Below, one piece after another: positions 32,265 to 43,706 of a stretch of 64,000 nucleotides of DNA (positions are counted from its first letter, which is position 1; each line of letters begins with the position of its first letter). The notes beneath the pieces are model-generated. The model ran no database searches. It saw nothing but the letters and a program-made list of their open reading frames with translations, and was not told the origin of the DNA. The position numbers and the translations under genes are program-made. The stretch lies in the NCBI GenBank assembly GCA_013146195.2, contig CM028379.1:56865693-56929692 (forward strand), given 5' to 3'. This DNA is from Codonopsis lanceolata. Lineage: Eukaryota; Streptophyta; Magnoliopsida; Asterales; Campanulaceae.

Positions 32265-33780
32265 CCAAAAGAGAAATCAAGGAAGTACGAACACCGCAAG
32301 CCTTAATGAGAAGGCCATGTTTTGCTAGGATCTAAAACAATAAAGGGGAATGGTTAAGTCATAAAGACTTGTAAGCTATCAATCATGCGTGACATAGCAA
32401 TATGCAACATACAAGGTAAGATATCATCGCATAAGCATATAGTTCATATATCCAAGATGCATGTTGTTTTCACATAAATGCGCAAAAGTAAATCACATAT
32501 GATAAGGATATATGGAGAATCGGTGCTGCTACATAGTTCCTGCATACGAGCTTATCTAAAAGTGAGGTGTCAAATGTTTGTGAGTACATCGACCTTTTGA
32601 GAAGATGCCCGGGATAGACACACCAATGCGTTTTATTGGTTACAACAAAGGGGGCACTTCCCCACTACGACCATAGTGGAGGGGTGTGTGATAAAGACCA
32701 AGTATGCCAGCTGGACTCGTGGAAATGCCAAGTAGGTGTTTACTCAACAAAAATCTCAAGTAGAGAACGAGCTAGACAAGAGCGATCACGTTCATGACAA
32801 GTAGGTATTTACTCATCATTAAATCAAGTAAGGCTTGAGCTCGACAAGAGCGGACTCAACATGTCAAATAGGCATTCTACGCTATGACATTAAAATCAAG
32901 CATGAAGGTCAATCCAATTCAAGAGTCTAGAACTAGTATTCTAGTGAAACGCATTTAAGAACGTCGTAGGGATTGATCATCGAGTCGGTATTGTTCAATG
33001 GCTCGCTATTATCGACTCTATTGAGTCATTACTATAAATTCAACCAAATAGAGTTAAAACACTAATTGTATTCCAAAATCTTTTCTAAGTTCTCGAATTG
33101 GTTGGACTAGGTCATTAACCTAAATAATAACCATATACAAGAATTATCATAAATTCCTAAAAAATGGAACCCTAGAATCATAAATTCTAAAAGTTTTTAA
33201 AAGCAAATGATTATCCAAGAACGATAGTTATACCAAATGAAGCATAGAACACATTTAATTCTAGGCTTAACATCAATACAATTAATTTAAGTTAATTCCC
33301 AATAATTTATAGATTTTTATAACTCTCTAAACATGTTATTAACATGGTAGAAGTCAAGGAGAGCATGAAATAGACATGGAAGAAGGGGATAACATGTACA
33401 TCTAGCATACAAAATCCTAAGGGGAATTAATAGCTTACCTTAAGCCAAGAAAAAGAGGAAATAATTGAAATCTAATCGGTGAGAATCGTGCTCCTCGATG
33501 AAAGCTTCGATTTGGATGTCTTGGTCTAGAAATCGGGACTTCGGAACTCTTGGAAATGGAAGAACACTCACTAATGTCCCCTCACCAAACACACACAAGA
33601 GCTCAAGAACAAGGAAGCAAAAGAAGGAGGAAATGGTGTCTTGGTGACAGCCACAAAGGAGGGAGTAGTATATATATCACATTCAAAGTGAGTGGATTTC
33701 CACATGTCAAGTGGAGAGGGTGGAGGATTAGGCTCCTAATTAGTGATTAGGATTAGATTAACCAAGCTAGGGTCTAATAC
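32265..33780 (-). mobile_element. Fragment of the gypsy LTR family
   Basis: It shares ordered landmarks with 18450-19200 and 63180-64000: 'ggatctaaaa', 'aagtcataaagactt', a 'ggaggggtgtgtg' block, 'caagtaggtatttactca', and 'gtcgtagggattgat', which also occurs at 63900. The right end CTAATACA would be an LTR start TGTATTAG on the minus strand. A TATA-like run lies at 33669-33678. The left end is truncated. No internal gypsy sequence adjoins it, so it is a solo or remnant LTR. Confidence 0.7.
33669..33678 (-). promoter_or_regulatory. TATA motif of the LTR fragment
   Basis: Minus-strand GATATATATA, about 100 bases inside the inferred LTR start, downstream of which (plus 33480-33650) is a purine-rich presumptive R region. 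Confidence 0.4.
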
Positions 33781-33785
33781 AAATA

Positions 33786-33925
33786 AATATATGATTTAGA
33801 TGTTCTCTCGGAGTAGAACACGATTCCACAATTACTCTTGTTATTACACAAATGACACTAGAAGAAATCTGTGCCACAAAATACACAATTTCATTCTTTA
33901 AACACTATTTTTCCAACAAATTATA
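33786..33925 (+). repeat. Single diverged copy of the 190-bp repeat seen at 46012-48103
   Basis: 'ctcggagtagaacacgattc', 'cacaattac', 'acacaaatgacac', 'agaaatctgtgcc' and 'acacaatttcattctttaaa' match the unit in the Helitron arrays in the same order, with about one difference per six bases by eye. It begins directly after the LTR end. Confidence 0.75.
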
Positions 33926-33929
33926 ATCA

Positions 33930-36431
33930 AAGCACTCGTGCGATACACGAAGCCTATATTCATATCAATACAATAGTTAAAACTTTAGTGCTAATAAAAT
34001 ACACAAATGATTGCAACATAAAGATTATGAGTTCAATGTGTAGAATTGAATATCATAATTTTGTAACATTAAAATTAAGATTATTTTGTTTGGCTCTCAT
34101 GTAAAGTTCAATTAAAAATCTAAACGTATAAGAAAATTAATAGAAATAAAAAATTAATGAAAATCAAGAGTCTTTAGTTTTAAAAATGTTTTACCTTTTG
34201 GAGAAAAAAAATTAATTTATAGAATAAAAATATTAAGAATTTCAGTTTTATTCCAAATATAATCTTTTTTTTGGATATAAACAATAAAATTTACATTGAA
34301 GCCCATAATTTCAATTCTAAACAATGGAATTGAGGTTCAATTTCTCTCATTCTCTACTCTAGAGTCTCAACAAAATTTAAATTCAATGATGTGTTTCCCG
34401 TATCAAAAAATAATATTAAAATATATACAAATATATATAAATAAAAGTTACATTAACGTTTTTAAAAAATTGATAGCGCATTATAATATCAGACAAATGA
34501 CAAATTGTTTGTGATATACTAACATGTTTTGTCATAAAACCTTAAAAACTACACTTTTCAAAATTGGTAATTCTTATAAAATAATTCAAGTATTATGGTT
34601 CAATTTGAAAATCAGACATAAAGAAAAAATAATTAAAATAATATATAACAAAGGAAAATAAAATATAGGAGATGAGTCAAGGAAAATGAACTAAAAATTC
34701 AAACGATCGATGGATAGATATCAGAAAATTTGATTTAAATCGTGCTAGGATAACTTTTGGACCACGATCCGGTAAACACTCATAAAACCACGTTATTTTA
34801 GTTGATGTATATAAACGAAAAGAAAACACTTTTTACTCTAGTTTCACCACACACTGCAAAAAAAAAAATTTCGCATTTTTCGCAGCGATGGTCAATCCCA
34901 AGGTTACCACCTAAAGAAAGTCTGACAACGGAAGCTATGACCACTGACTTACCGAAAACTTGTTGGTATGTTTATGTTTTCAAAAATATTTCAAAAACTC
35001 TGTTTAATTTCAAAAATCATTTATTAATTTTAATTTGTGATTTAGTTAAACTAACAAACAAATTCGATCTAAATGTTGATTAATTTCATTATTAATACTT
35101 TTTTTATATCTAAATTTTTAAACATGTATAAGTACCTAAAAAATCAGAAATTATCAGGTTTCTATTTTTTTTACATGTAGCTAGCTGTCTCAAAAAATTG
35201 GTCATATCTCGATTTATAGATTTTTTTTACAATAATAACTTTGGTTATGGTGAACTAGAGAAAAAATTGTCAGATCGGTATTATTATTAATTGATTGTTT
35301 GTGAATTAGTTTTACTTCAAAGTGTGCGTATATGATTTAGTTTCAAAATCGTTGTTTTATTCCCTCTTCATTTTTCCTAGCTTGGATATTGATGCAAAAA
35401 AATTGACAAAAAAATTGGTTTTGTTATTTCTTATGTTTCTACTATGTATATTTTTCTTAATATACTAAATAAGAATGTGAAGAGGTTTTGGAATCATTTA
35501 TCAAATCAATCATAATAATGACATTTTCCATTTTCAATTTCCAATGTAAAAAATGACTTATATACAAATTAGAAGTGTTTATAAATTTGGAAAGTCACTT
35601 CTGAGCAACCAGATTTTCTCATCGACAAAAACTGTAATAGTATTGTACTGCAAGAGTTCTTGATTAGTATCTATCTTTCCTTTTTTATTCTGTGCTAAAA
35701 AATGTTTTTCTTTTTCAATTTTGTTATTTTTACTATTTTACTCGTACTTTCTTTCCAATAGTCCCACTTAGACATCAGCTTTAAAGGAAAATAAATAGCT
35801 TATCAATATATTTATAATACTAACATATCAATATTTATTATAGAGACATTGATTTTTCTTAATTTGTTTCCAGAGTCAAACGAAATTTTTTTGGAGGGAG
35901 TATTATTTTCTTAAAATGTTTTTTGGTTGTACCGATGACAAATTATAATCAGTTTCTTTTTCTTCTTTTTTCTATTACATAACAAGCAAAACTAGATGAG
36001 TTCAATTTTCGAGTAGGTCTCATGTAAAACCTTATTTTACAGATCTTAATTTGTAAAACGGATCTTTACTTTCTCATAAATTAACCCAGCAACACACTGT
36101 GTGACGGTTACACATGATCTATCTTATAAAAAATATCCATAAGACCGTTTTACCTAAATTTTTGCCTCAATTTTTTTCTATTCCTTTGAAGTGGACCATG
36201 TATTGACAGTCACTTCCCATCCCTCTATTTCTTTCTTTTTCTACAGGGTTCTTCTATGTTGAAAGAAATAAGGATTCTCACAAAAGAAGCAAGATCATTG
36301 TTCATGTCATTCCAAACTAGCATAGTAGCATGTAAGTTGTTGACGCCTTAAATGATACTGTATAAAATAATTCTGTCTTATTGGTTTAATTGCTACATAT
36401 TTCAAAATCACAGTTCTTATACTAAGCATCT
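33930..36431. other. AT-rich intergenic DNA, no gene recognised
   Basis: Low-complexity A/T DNA. Degenerate Stowaway-like words lie near 35740-35905 ('ggagggagtatt' at 35895-35906), and 'agaccg'/'acggatc' words near 36000-36165 resemble 6430-6560 in reverse. 36240-36436 is the left flank of copia-A and may be low-copy host DNA. Confidence 0.4.
34851..34925 (+). mobile_element. Possible CACTA-type terminus
   Basis: CACTGCAAAAAA followed by 'tttcgcatttttcgcagcgatgg' style sequence resembles En/Spm CACTA ends, which start CACTRCAA and carry short GCGAT subterminal motifs. No matching inverted end and no transposase were found. Confidence 0.3.
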
Positions 36432-36436
36432 TTATG

Positions 36437-36840
36437 TGTAAACTTTGCTCATGGAAGAGAAACGAAAATGAAGAAAGGTAGAGAGAGAAAATGTTTCTCC
36501 ATTGTTGTATTGATCCTGTATGAACTCACTATTATTACATTAAGGAAAAGAAGATACAAAAATACTTTCCACTTAACAAACTTTCTGTTATCCACCCGTA
36601 ATTCTCTCTCCACTAACAGCCTGAACTCCACTAATTAATTCTAACAAATTAACTAACGAAAATTAGAGAATTACATTAGAGCCCTTCATATGTAACAGAG
36701 GCTGCTATCTCCAAATATCAATGTATTTTACTTGCACAGCTTCCAGCAGTTTCAACAAATCTTTCTTCAAGTACATAGACTTCTGCACATTGTTAATTTG
36801 TGTTGTGGCAGCACATTTGCTGGAATTGGTATAGTCAACA
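36437..36840 (-). repeat. copia-A 3' LTR, 404 bp
   Basis: Minus-strand start TGTTGACTATACC, end GTTTACA. It differs from the other LTR by a handful of clustered 1-4 base changes and indels. Confidence 0.97.
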
Positions 36841-36851
36841 CCCCTCCCACA
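36841..36851 (-). other. copia-A polypurine tract
   Basis: Minus strand TGTGGGAGGGG directly precedes the 3' LTR start. It primes plus-strand cDNA. Confidence 0.8.
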
Positions 36852-37311
36852 AGTAGAAAGTGGGGAAAAATGAGCCAATTTCAACTTGGAAAGTAAGAAC
36901 CAATGAATAGCTTTACCAAGTGATTTGGTAAAGAGGTCGGCAAGTTGCAGCTTGGAAGAAATATAATAGGGCTTAAGAAGACCTAACTGAATCTTCTCTC
37001 TGACAAAGTAACAATCTAATTCAATATGCTTTGTGCGAGCATGGTAAACAGGATTAGAAGCTATAACAATAGCTGCGATCTTTGTCACAAAAGACCTTGA
37101 CTGGAAGAGGAAGGACCACCTGCAAATCCTTAAGTAAGGCATGAAGCCACAGAATTTCACAACTAACAGTAGCTAAGGCTCTATACTCAGCCTCAGCAGA
37201 TGATCTAGCAGTGACGGATTGTTTCTTGGACAGCCAAGACACCAACGAATCGCCAAGAAATATACAATAACCGATCCGCATTTTTACGTCATTGGGATTA
37301 CCAAATTCCAC
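36852..37311 (-). pseudogene. copia-A RNase H
   Basis: SWLSKKQSVTARSSAEAEYRAL and EILWLHALLKDL are the copia RNase H signature, with catalytic-site Glu in AEAEYR. FCDK continues in a second frame with AIVIASNPVYHARTKHIELDC and KLQLADLFTKSL. One frameshift near 37070-37090. Confidence 0.9.
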
Positions 37312-38325
37312 CTATCATTGTATCTTTGTGAGAGTAAGATCATTAGAAGAAGACGAAGCAAACCCGGCTGGACAAGATTTCGATATCTCAAGACCACGAA
37401 CAAAGCTTGCAAATGAGCAGATGTAGGAGCATGAACAAACGGCTTAGAACATGAGCGTAATAGGCAATATCGTGTCTTGTTACGGTGAGATATAATAACT
37501 TCCCAATGAGTTGTCTAGTAGAGAAGGATCGCATGAGAGGTATCCTGAGGAGAACGAAGCTTTTCATTAGGATCCAAGGGAATAGTCAATGGTTTGGCAT
37601 CAAGAAGACCTGCATCTCCAATTAGATCAAGAGCATACTTTCTTTGACTTAAATGGAATCCTTGAGAAGACCTAGTAACTTCAATGCCCAAATAATACTT
37701 GATAAGACCTAAATCTTTAATGCTTGAACGAGCATGAAGAAAGCTGTTTTAAAGAGTTGATGGTGTCTAAATCATTGCCTGTTACAATGATATCATCAAC
37801 GTAAACTAACAAAGTAGTAAACAGATCTCCCTTGGTTAAGGTGAACATGGAATAGTCCGCATGAGAATGGACATAACCAAGATGTAAAGAAGAGGTTGTT
37901 AACTTTGCAAACCATTGTCCGGAAGCCGCTTGAGACCATATAACGATTTCTAAAGTTTGCAGACCAAATTAGGGGTCTTCCTGTTAGGATAGCCTGTGGT
38001 ATAGTCATGTAGACCTCTTCCTCTAAGTCCCCATGAAGAAAAGCATTGTTGACATCTAATTGAAATACCGGCCAATCTTTAGCAGCAGCAAGAGCAAGGA
38101 ATGTTCTAACAGAAACCATCTTAGCCACAGGAGAGAAGGTCTCATGATAATCAATGCCCTCAGATTGAGTGTATCCCTTAGCTACAAGCCTAGCTTTATA
38201 TCTCTCTACAGTTCCATCAGCATGATATTTGACTTTAAACACCCATTTACACCCTATTACTTTCTTGTTAGGGGCAAAGGAACCAAGCGCCAAGTATTAT
38301 TTGCCTCTAAAGTTTATTTCCTTAG
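37312..38325 (-). pseudogene. copia-A reverse transcriptase
   Basis: KKVIGCKWVFKVKYHADGTV, RLVAKGYTQSEGIDYHETF and LDVNNAFLHGDLEEEVYM form the RVT_2 domain. The catalytic YVDD is encoded by 37792-37803 inside LLVYVDDIIVTGND. Downstream (37312-37780) the frame is lost several times. It would copy the element RNA to cDNA in the particle. Confidence 0.9.
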
Positions 38326-39664
38326 TCATAGCATCAACCCAATGTTGATTCTTAGCACTCGAGTATAAGAGTTGGGTTCCACATGATCATCTAATGCATG
38401 AATGAAATTGATATGAGCAGAATCAAAATGACCATAATGAGTATAAAAGGAAGATGCATACTTAGGCAGGGAATGAGCATATACAGGAGGCAAAACAAAA
38501 TCCTTTAATTTGACGGAAGGTGTTCTTTGCCTAGTAGAGTGTCTGGAAGGAACAGGAGGAGGAGGAAGAACAGGAGAAGGATCAGAAGACGAGGGATAAG
38601 AATCAGAAGATGGGGGAGAAGAATCGGAAGATGGAGGAGGGGTGGAGGAGTAGGAGAGGAAGGAGCGAGAAAATGGAGGAGAGGATGAGGAAGGAGAGCG
38701 GAATGGAGGATCATCAACTGGCCAAGGCATAGAAGAATCAGGTTGTGAGGAAGAAGATTGAAGAAATGGGAAGACATGCTCATGAAATATGACATGTCTA
38801 CTAACAAAGATCCTATGAGTGTGGAGGTTGTATAAAATGTAACCTTTCTGGCCAGTAGGATAACCTAGCAGTATGCATTTGATTGCTCTAGGATCTAATT
38901 TGTCATTATTATGGATGGAAGCAAAACACAAGCATCCAAATGATCTCAAATGTGTATAATCAACATGAGTCTTGAACAACAACTCAAAAGGGATATGAAA
39001 TTTTATGGCACTAAAAGGAAGCCTATTAATCAAATAAGCAGCTGTGAGTAAACAATACCCCCAAAAATGTTTTGGGAGATGAGATGAAATCGTAATGCTC
39101 GGCCATTTCAAGAAGCTGCCTATGCTTTCTTTCCACAATGCCATTACGCTTTCGGGAGTATAGGTACAAGAAGACTGATGAAATATACCTAGACTAGCAA
39201 AGAATGGAATAACTTCTTCATTGTAAAATTCAGAACCATGATCAGTTCTAGCTGACTTGATAGTGGTTTGAAATTGATTTTGAACATAAGCATTAAATGA
39301 TTTAAGGATATTGAATACATGTTGTTTAGTTGGCATCAAATGAACCCAAACATGTCTAGAATGATCATCAACTAGAGTAAGAAAATATCTACATCCATTC
39401 ATAGTGGGAATTCTGTAAGGTCCCCACAAATCACAATGAACAAGATCAAAAGGTTTGGCACTATAAGAATTGCTAACGGGGAAATACAAGTTTATGTTGC
39501 TTAGCAAGAGGACAAGCAGTGCAATATGAAATACAATCATGATTAGCTGTCTTGGAATTGAAAACATGAGACAGTTGTTGTATTTTCTTAAGAGAATGTA
39601 AAGAAGAATGCCCTAATCTCTTGTGCCAAACATCAGAAGAAACTGGATGAAGAGAATCAGTCAC
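38326..39664 (-). pseudogene. copia-A GAG-pre-integrase and integrase
   Basis: VWHKRLGHSSLHSLKKI and CTACPLAKQHKL give the HHCC zinc domain (39473-39664), then a frameshift near 39480. The core has LVHCDLWGPYRIPTMNG (first Asp) and SARTDHGSEFYN (second Asp). The third block, NGIVERKHRQ with the catalytic Glu, lies in another frame (about 39105-39170), bracketed by compensating indels, so the main frame reads nonsense there and resumes at LPKHFWGYCLLTAAYLINRL. A Pro/Ser-rich linker follows before RT. Confidence 0.92.
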
Positions 39665-39791
39665 ACTGCCAATGAGGGGAGGAAGAGAAGTATTTTGATG
39701 AGTCCCTGTAAGATGTACAGACCTCCATTGAATCTACCGGTTGCAATGATGTTCCTCAACTGGTCTGGAATGTACATGTTGACGGGGTAAA

Positions 39792-40040
39792 TTATGCAGT
39801 CTGAAGTCGAGCAAGAAGTTTAGGAACCGAAAGCAAATGATACTTAAAAGATGGCACATACAAAACATCATGAAGAACTAAGGTTGGTGTTAAGGAAATG
39901 GATCCTTTGTGAGTGACTAAGGTGTGATTACCATTAGGAAGAGAGAGAGGGATAGGTTTCACTAAGGGAACAAGTGAATGCATTAGTTCAGATGCAAAAC
40001 AAATATGATCGGTGGCTCCCGAATCTATAATCCAAGCGAA
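39792..40040 (-). pseudogene. copia-A aspartic protease
   Basis: AWIIDSGATDHICFASE near 39980-40035 keeps the catalytic D-S-G-A. It is followed by SLVPLVKPIPL, and VLHDVLYVPSFKYHLLSV is the conserved protease C-terminal block. A frameshift near 40030 separates it from Gag. Confidence 0.88.
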
Positions 40041-41086
40041 ATACGTAGATCATTATGAACTGATGCTACAATTTTGTCATAACAACTAGTAGGTGCAAAT
40101 ATACCTGCAAAAGGGTTTGTAGTGACAGAACTACAAGCTGCAAGGTGATCCTCAGGATGATCCTTGCCTTTCAACATTGTCAAGACTTGACCTAGGCGTG
40201 CCTTAAGTAACTCGATATCGCGAGAGAACCACTTCCATCTTCGGTTTGCCACGTGCTTGCACTGCGTAGCTTTAGTTCCATTGTGTTTACGCCCATCGGT
40301 AGCATTTCCCCCTTTGAATTGTTTTGCATTATGAAGTCCATAAGCAGGATGACCAACAGGAAATCCATGTAACTTGTAACAATCATTTTTGGTGTGTCCT
40401 TCTTTGTTACAATAGTTACATATTATCCCCTTTTTGAAAAACTATCATGCAGCCCCATAAGAAACTGCATGAGTTTCTTTCGTTGTTCTCTCCCTTCTTG
40501 GGCTTTAACCGAACCACAAATACAGTTGTTACACGAACAAGGCTTTGTGATAACATCTAATCACGAGAACTCTCATCCCAAAGTCCCTTCATCCTATGGT
40601 AATAAGCTTCTGAGAAATAGCTCCTTGTTCCAATCAATGAAGATCCTTTTCCAATTGAAATATTCGTGACCATCTATGTTAGAATATCGCTCCTTCAACT
40701 CAATCCACACCACATATCTTTGAAGACACAAACCGAAGGCTATTACTTATCTCTTCAGACATCACATTAAACATCCATGATATGACCATGTCATTGGCCC
40801 TTGCCACAAAGGATATAAACTGGACCCTTTATCGGGTATGGGAAAAGTACCATCAATTAAGCTTGACTTATTCTTAGCGAAAGAAATTTGGAGTGATACG
40901 GACCAAGAGTTGTAATTATCACTACGGTTAATTTGGTTGAGATGAGAATCAAACCTGGATGGTCATTGTTATGGATAAAGAGTGGGTGCATATTGGAATC
41001 AATGGAGATTTCCATTGTGTTTGTTCTTTGATCCTCTTACTTTGGCTAGATCCTGTAGCTCCTCCCGATGCTTCAACATCTGCCAT
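40041..41086 (-). pseudogene. gag: copia-A gag with intact zinc knuckle
   Basis: The ATG at 41086 opens MADVEASGGATGSSQSKR. A frame change leads to HNNDHPGLILISTKL, the usual N-terminal block of this Gag group. Most of the middle (40430-40950) is broken. CNYCNKEGHTKNDC (about 40375-40425) is a perfect CX2CX4HX4C knuckle for RNA binding. The rest toward 40041 is Ser/Leu-rich linker over two frames. Confidence 0.85.
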
Positions 41087-41214
41087 GAATGCGTTTTGTC
41101 GAAGAAAAAACCCTAATTACAAGATCAGAAAGTAATCGATGAAAAGAACCTGATCAAAATTGATCGATGAGTTCTTGAATGAAGAAGACAGAATATATGA
41201 TTCTTGGATCAATT

Positions 41215-41226
41215 GCTCTGATACCA
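41215..41226 (-). other. copia-A primer binding site, initiator-Met tRNA
   Basis: Plus GCTCTGATACCA (TGGTATCAGAGC on the element strand), directly adjoining the 5' LTR. Confidence 0.97.
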
Positions 41227-41622
41227 TGTAAACTTTGCTCATGGAAGAGAAACGAAAATGAAGAAAGGTAGAGAGAGAAAATGTTTCTCCATTGTTGTAT
41301 TGATCCTGTATGAACTCACTATTATTACATTAAGGAAAAGAAGATACAAAATACTTTCCACTTAACAAACTTTACATTATCCACGTAATTCTCTCCACTA
41401 ACGACTGAACTCCACTAATTAATTCTAACAAATTAACTAACGAAAATTAGAGAATTACATTAGAGCCCTTCATATGTAACAGTACGCTATCTCCAAATAT
41501 CAATGTATTTTACTTGCACAGCTTCCAGCAGTTTCAACAAATCTTTCTTCAAGTACATAGACTTCTGCACATTGTTAATTTGTGTTGTGGCAGCACATTT
41601 GCTGGAATTGGTATAGTCAACA
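41227..41622 (-). repeat. copia-A 5' LTR, 396 bp
   Basis: Same TG..CA ends as the 3' LTR and followed by the TTATG duplication. The two LTRs are almost the same sequence, so the insertion is fairly recent. Confidence 0.97.
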
Positions 41623-41627
41623 TTATG

Positions 41628-42159
41628 TCATGCGGAATCATTTTACAATGCAGGGTTCCATGGATAATAGCCTAACACCCATTTATCCATAACACTCATT
41701 TTGCCATCCCTACCTTCCTGGTAGTTGGATTTGGACATGAACTCTTTACCCACTTCAGTTTTGAAATGCCATACTCTTTCAAAAACTGAAGTCCCTAAAT
41801 ATATGATACCCCGCTTGTAATAAAAATAGGAGTAGCATTTTCTCACATTTCCCTTCTGAACAAATTTCCAAAATTGAAGCCTTTCAATTACAATTCACAA
41901 ATTTGTAGAAGGATTTATGTTTCTTATTATAAATGATTCACAAATTTAGAAAGAAATGCTTACTTTTATTAGAGAATGGAAATGTTTCCCAAGAAATTGA
42001 TCTCGGAGAGATCTTCAAGACATTCATTTTCCATTACTGTCATACTATTTTCCCAAACATGGGCTGGAAAACTCTATAGATGAGTAAAAGCTTTTCCACA
42101 TACATTTTGATGAAAAAAAATTTGAGATAAAAAGTTTGGATCTGTATCACTGCATATGT
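41628..42159. other. Target-site sequence, copy 1 of a duplicated host segment
   Basis: Low-copy-looking DNA. 41923-41940 (CTTATTATAAATGATTCA) recurs at 45664-45681, and 41945-42014 recurs at 48806-48875 with one mismatch in 70. Here the two pieces are four bases apart; in the second copy they are separated by a 3.1-kb Helitron-like insert. Short frames (41643-41846, minus) have no recognised domain. Confidence 0.8.
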
Positions 42160-43132
42160 ATAGATTGCCAAGACTCCTACTTCATATTACTTCAATTTCA
42201 CAATTACGAAAAGGCTTACGAAAAGGCTTTCGACATGCTTTTTCTGCCAAACAAGATTCACACAAGGGTAGGTTGACACTGCTGAGAGATCACCCAAATA
42301 GGCCTTCTCTAGCCAATCTAGTCATCCTATCTTTTCCTATATGTCCAAGTCTAGCATGTCATAGCTTAGAATTAGAATCATTATAAACCATGCAAGAAGA
42401 AGAAGTAACAGAAGAATTATGGTAATCCAACAAATCTAATTTAAAGAAATTATCTGACAAGAAACCATGTCCCAAAATCTCATCACCAAAACAAATATCC
42501 AAGTGATCATTACTAAAGTTAAAAGAATATCCATGTCCTAGCAATTGCACTACTGATAATAGATTATGTCGAATTCCAGGTGCATAAAGAACTTCATGAA
42601 GAGTCAATGTGCGTCCACTCCGCAATTGAATTTGGTATGAGCCAACTCCTTTGACTTCAACAGACGAACTGTTTCTCATTAAAATTCCTCTTGTACCCGC
42701 AGGAACTTTTCGATAATCTACAAATCTTTCTCGATCTCTCGTCACATGTTTGGTTGAGTCTGAGTCTACAATCCACACAGGGAGAGAGTCAACCAATAAA
42801 ATATGAGAGCAAACACAACTTTGCATGGAGATAGGAGGATTAAGGGATACCTTCTTGGGCTCAGGACAAGTCCGAGCAAAATGACCCAAGGCACCATAGT
42901 TGTAGCACTTCTGCTTAGTAATATTCTTTTTGCTTCTACGGCGTTTAGCAATCATGTCACTTTTGGGGGCCAAATTCTGAGTCTTCTTGCCTTTAGCTTG
43001 TTTCTTGCGTTGCCCGTGTGGCTTGCGCAGACCCTCAAGGGAAACAAGAGCAAGATCACGATCGCGGCAACTTATCGCATGATTCGCTTCATGACTCTCG
43101 GCCTCAAGCTCAATGTACATGACGATATACAT
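42160..43132 (-). pseudogene. copia-B nucleocapsid, protease and GAG-pre-integrase
   Basis: A basic linker is followed by CYNYGALGHFARTC, a zinc knuckle whose second Cys is Tyr. VWIVDSDSTKHVTRD is the protease active site with Gly changed to Asp (family DSGA/S). VLYAPGIRHNLLSVVQL closes the protease. The frame then hits TGA at 42359-42361 exactly where the Trp of W-H-A-R-L-G-H is expected. It continues in frame as HARLGHIGKDRMTRLARE, with one more TGA, to CESCLAEKACRKPF. Three key-residue losses make it inactive. Confidence 0.88.
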
Positions 43133-43706
43133 CGCAAAGTGCGATGGATGCCGTATGAGTCGGGATACGCCTCAAACCACTCCAAAAGTCAGGCAGTGAA
43201 CGAATCACCGCTTGAACTTGTTGTTCATCAGATAAGATAGAACTAGCAGCTTTAAGATCACGAATCATTCTGTACATCGATCTCACGTAGTTGTTCAAGA
43301 ATGTTACGTTTCTGGTCAATCTTATAGTTTTAAAACTTGTAAGTCAAAGTCCTCAACTTTGTAGCAGAAGTATTCTCATAAATGCGCTTAATGTCGTCCC
43401 ACATTTGCTTAGCAGTCAGGCAATCCTCAAACTCACCAATCAGATCATTATGTATGCTACTCAGCATAGTAAAGCGTGCACATCGATCTTTTTTTTTTCC
43501 ATTTAAGGAATTCCTGCATTTTCTGGCGATGCTGGGTGATAGTCAAATTACCCATCTCTGGTTCTACCATCACAATATCTAGGTTGTCAAGATCAAACCT
43601 CTTGCTCATTTAGCAAATACATGATTTTCTTTTGTCAAACACTATAGTTTGTTTCATCCAATTTCTCACCCTTGTTAAGGTCAACGATTACATTCTTAGA
43701 AGCCAT
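43133..43706 (-). pseudogene. gag: copia-B gag N-terminal part
   Basis: ATG at 43706: MASKNVIVDLNKGEKLDETN, then YSV followed by TGA where the family has Trp, then QKKIMYLLNEQEV and a further break. A downstream frame has MIRDLKAASSILSDEQQVQ and VIRSLPDFW, the UBN2 Gag core. Confidence 0.85.

Larger units (their letters stand above)
36437..41622 (-). mobile_element. copia-A: structurally complete Ty1/copia retrotransposon
   Basis: Two LTRs (36437-36840, 41227-41622) flank gag, protease, integrase, RT and RNase H in copia order on the minus strand. PBS and PPT are in place. The 5-bp direct repeat TTATG flanks both ends (36432-36436 and 41623-41627), proving one insertion event. Length is 5186 bp, normal for the superfamily. 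Integrase and protease style suggests the Ale/Ivana side of the family; that is an inference. All frames carry small indels. Confidence 0.97.

Noticed and set aside
35740..35906. Second Stowaway MITE
   Set aside because: Only one end (GGAGGGAGTATT) is clear; the other end and the TA duplication are not recognisable.
38505..38807. 100-codon minus-strand frame rich in Leu/Pro
   Set aside because: Out-of-frame reading of the Pro/Ser linker between integrase and RT of copia-A.
41643..41846. 67-codon minus-strand frame in the duplicated host segment
   Set aside because: No recognised domain, no partner in copy 2 (that part is absent there), and no splice context I could support.
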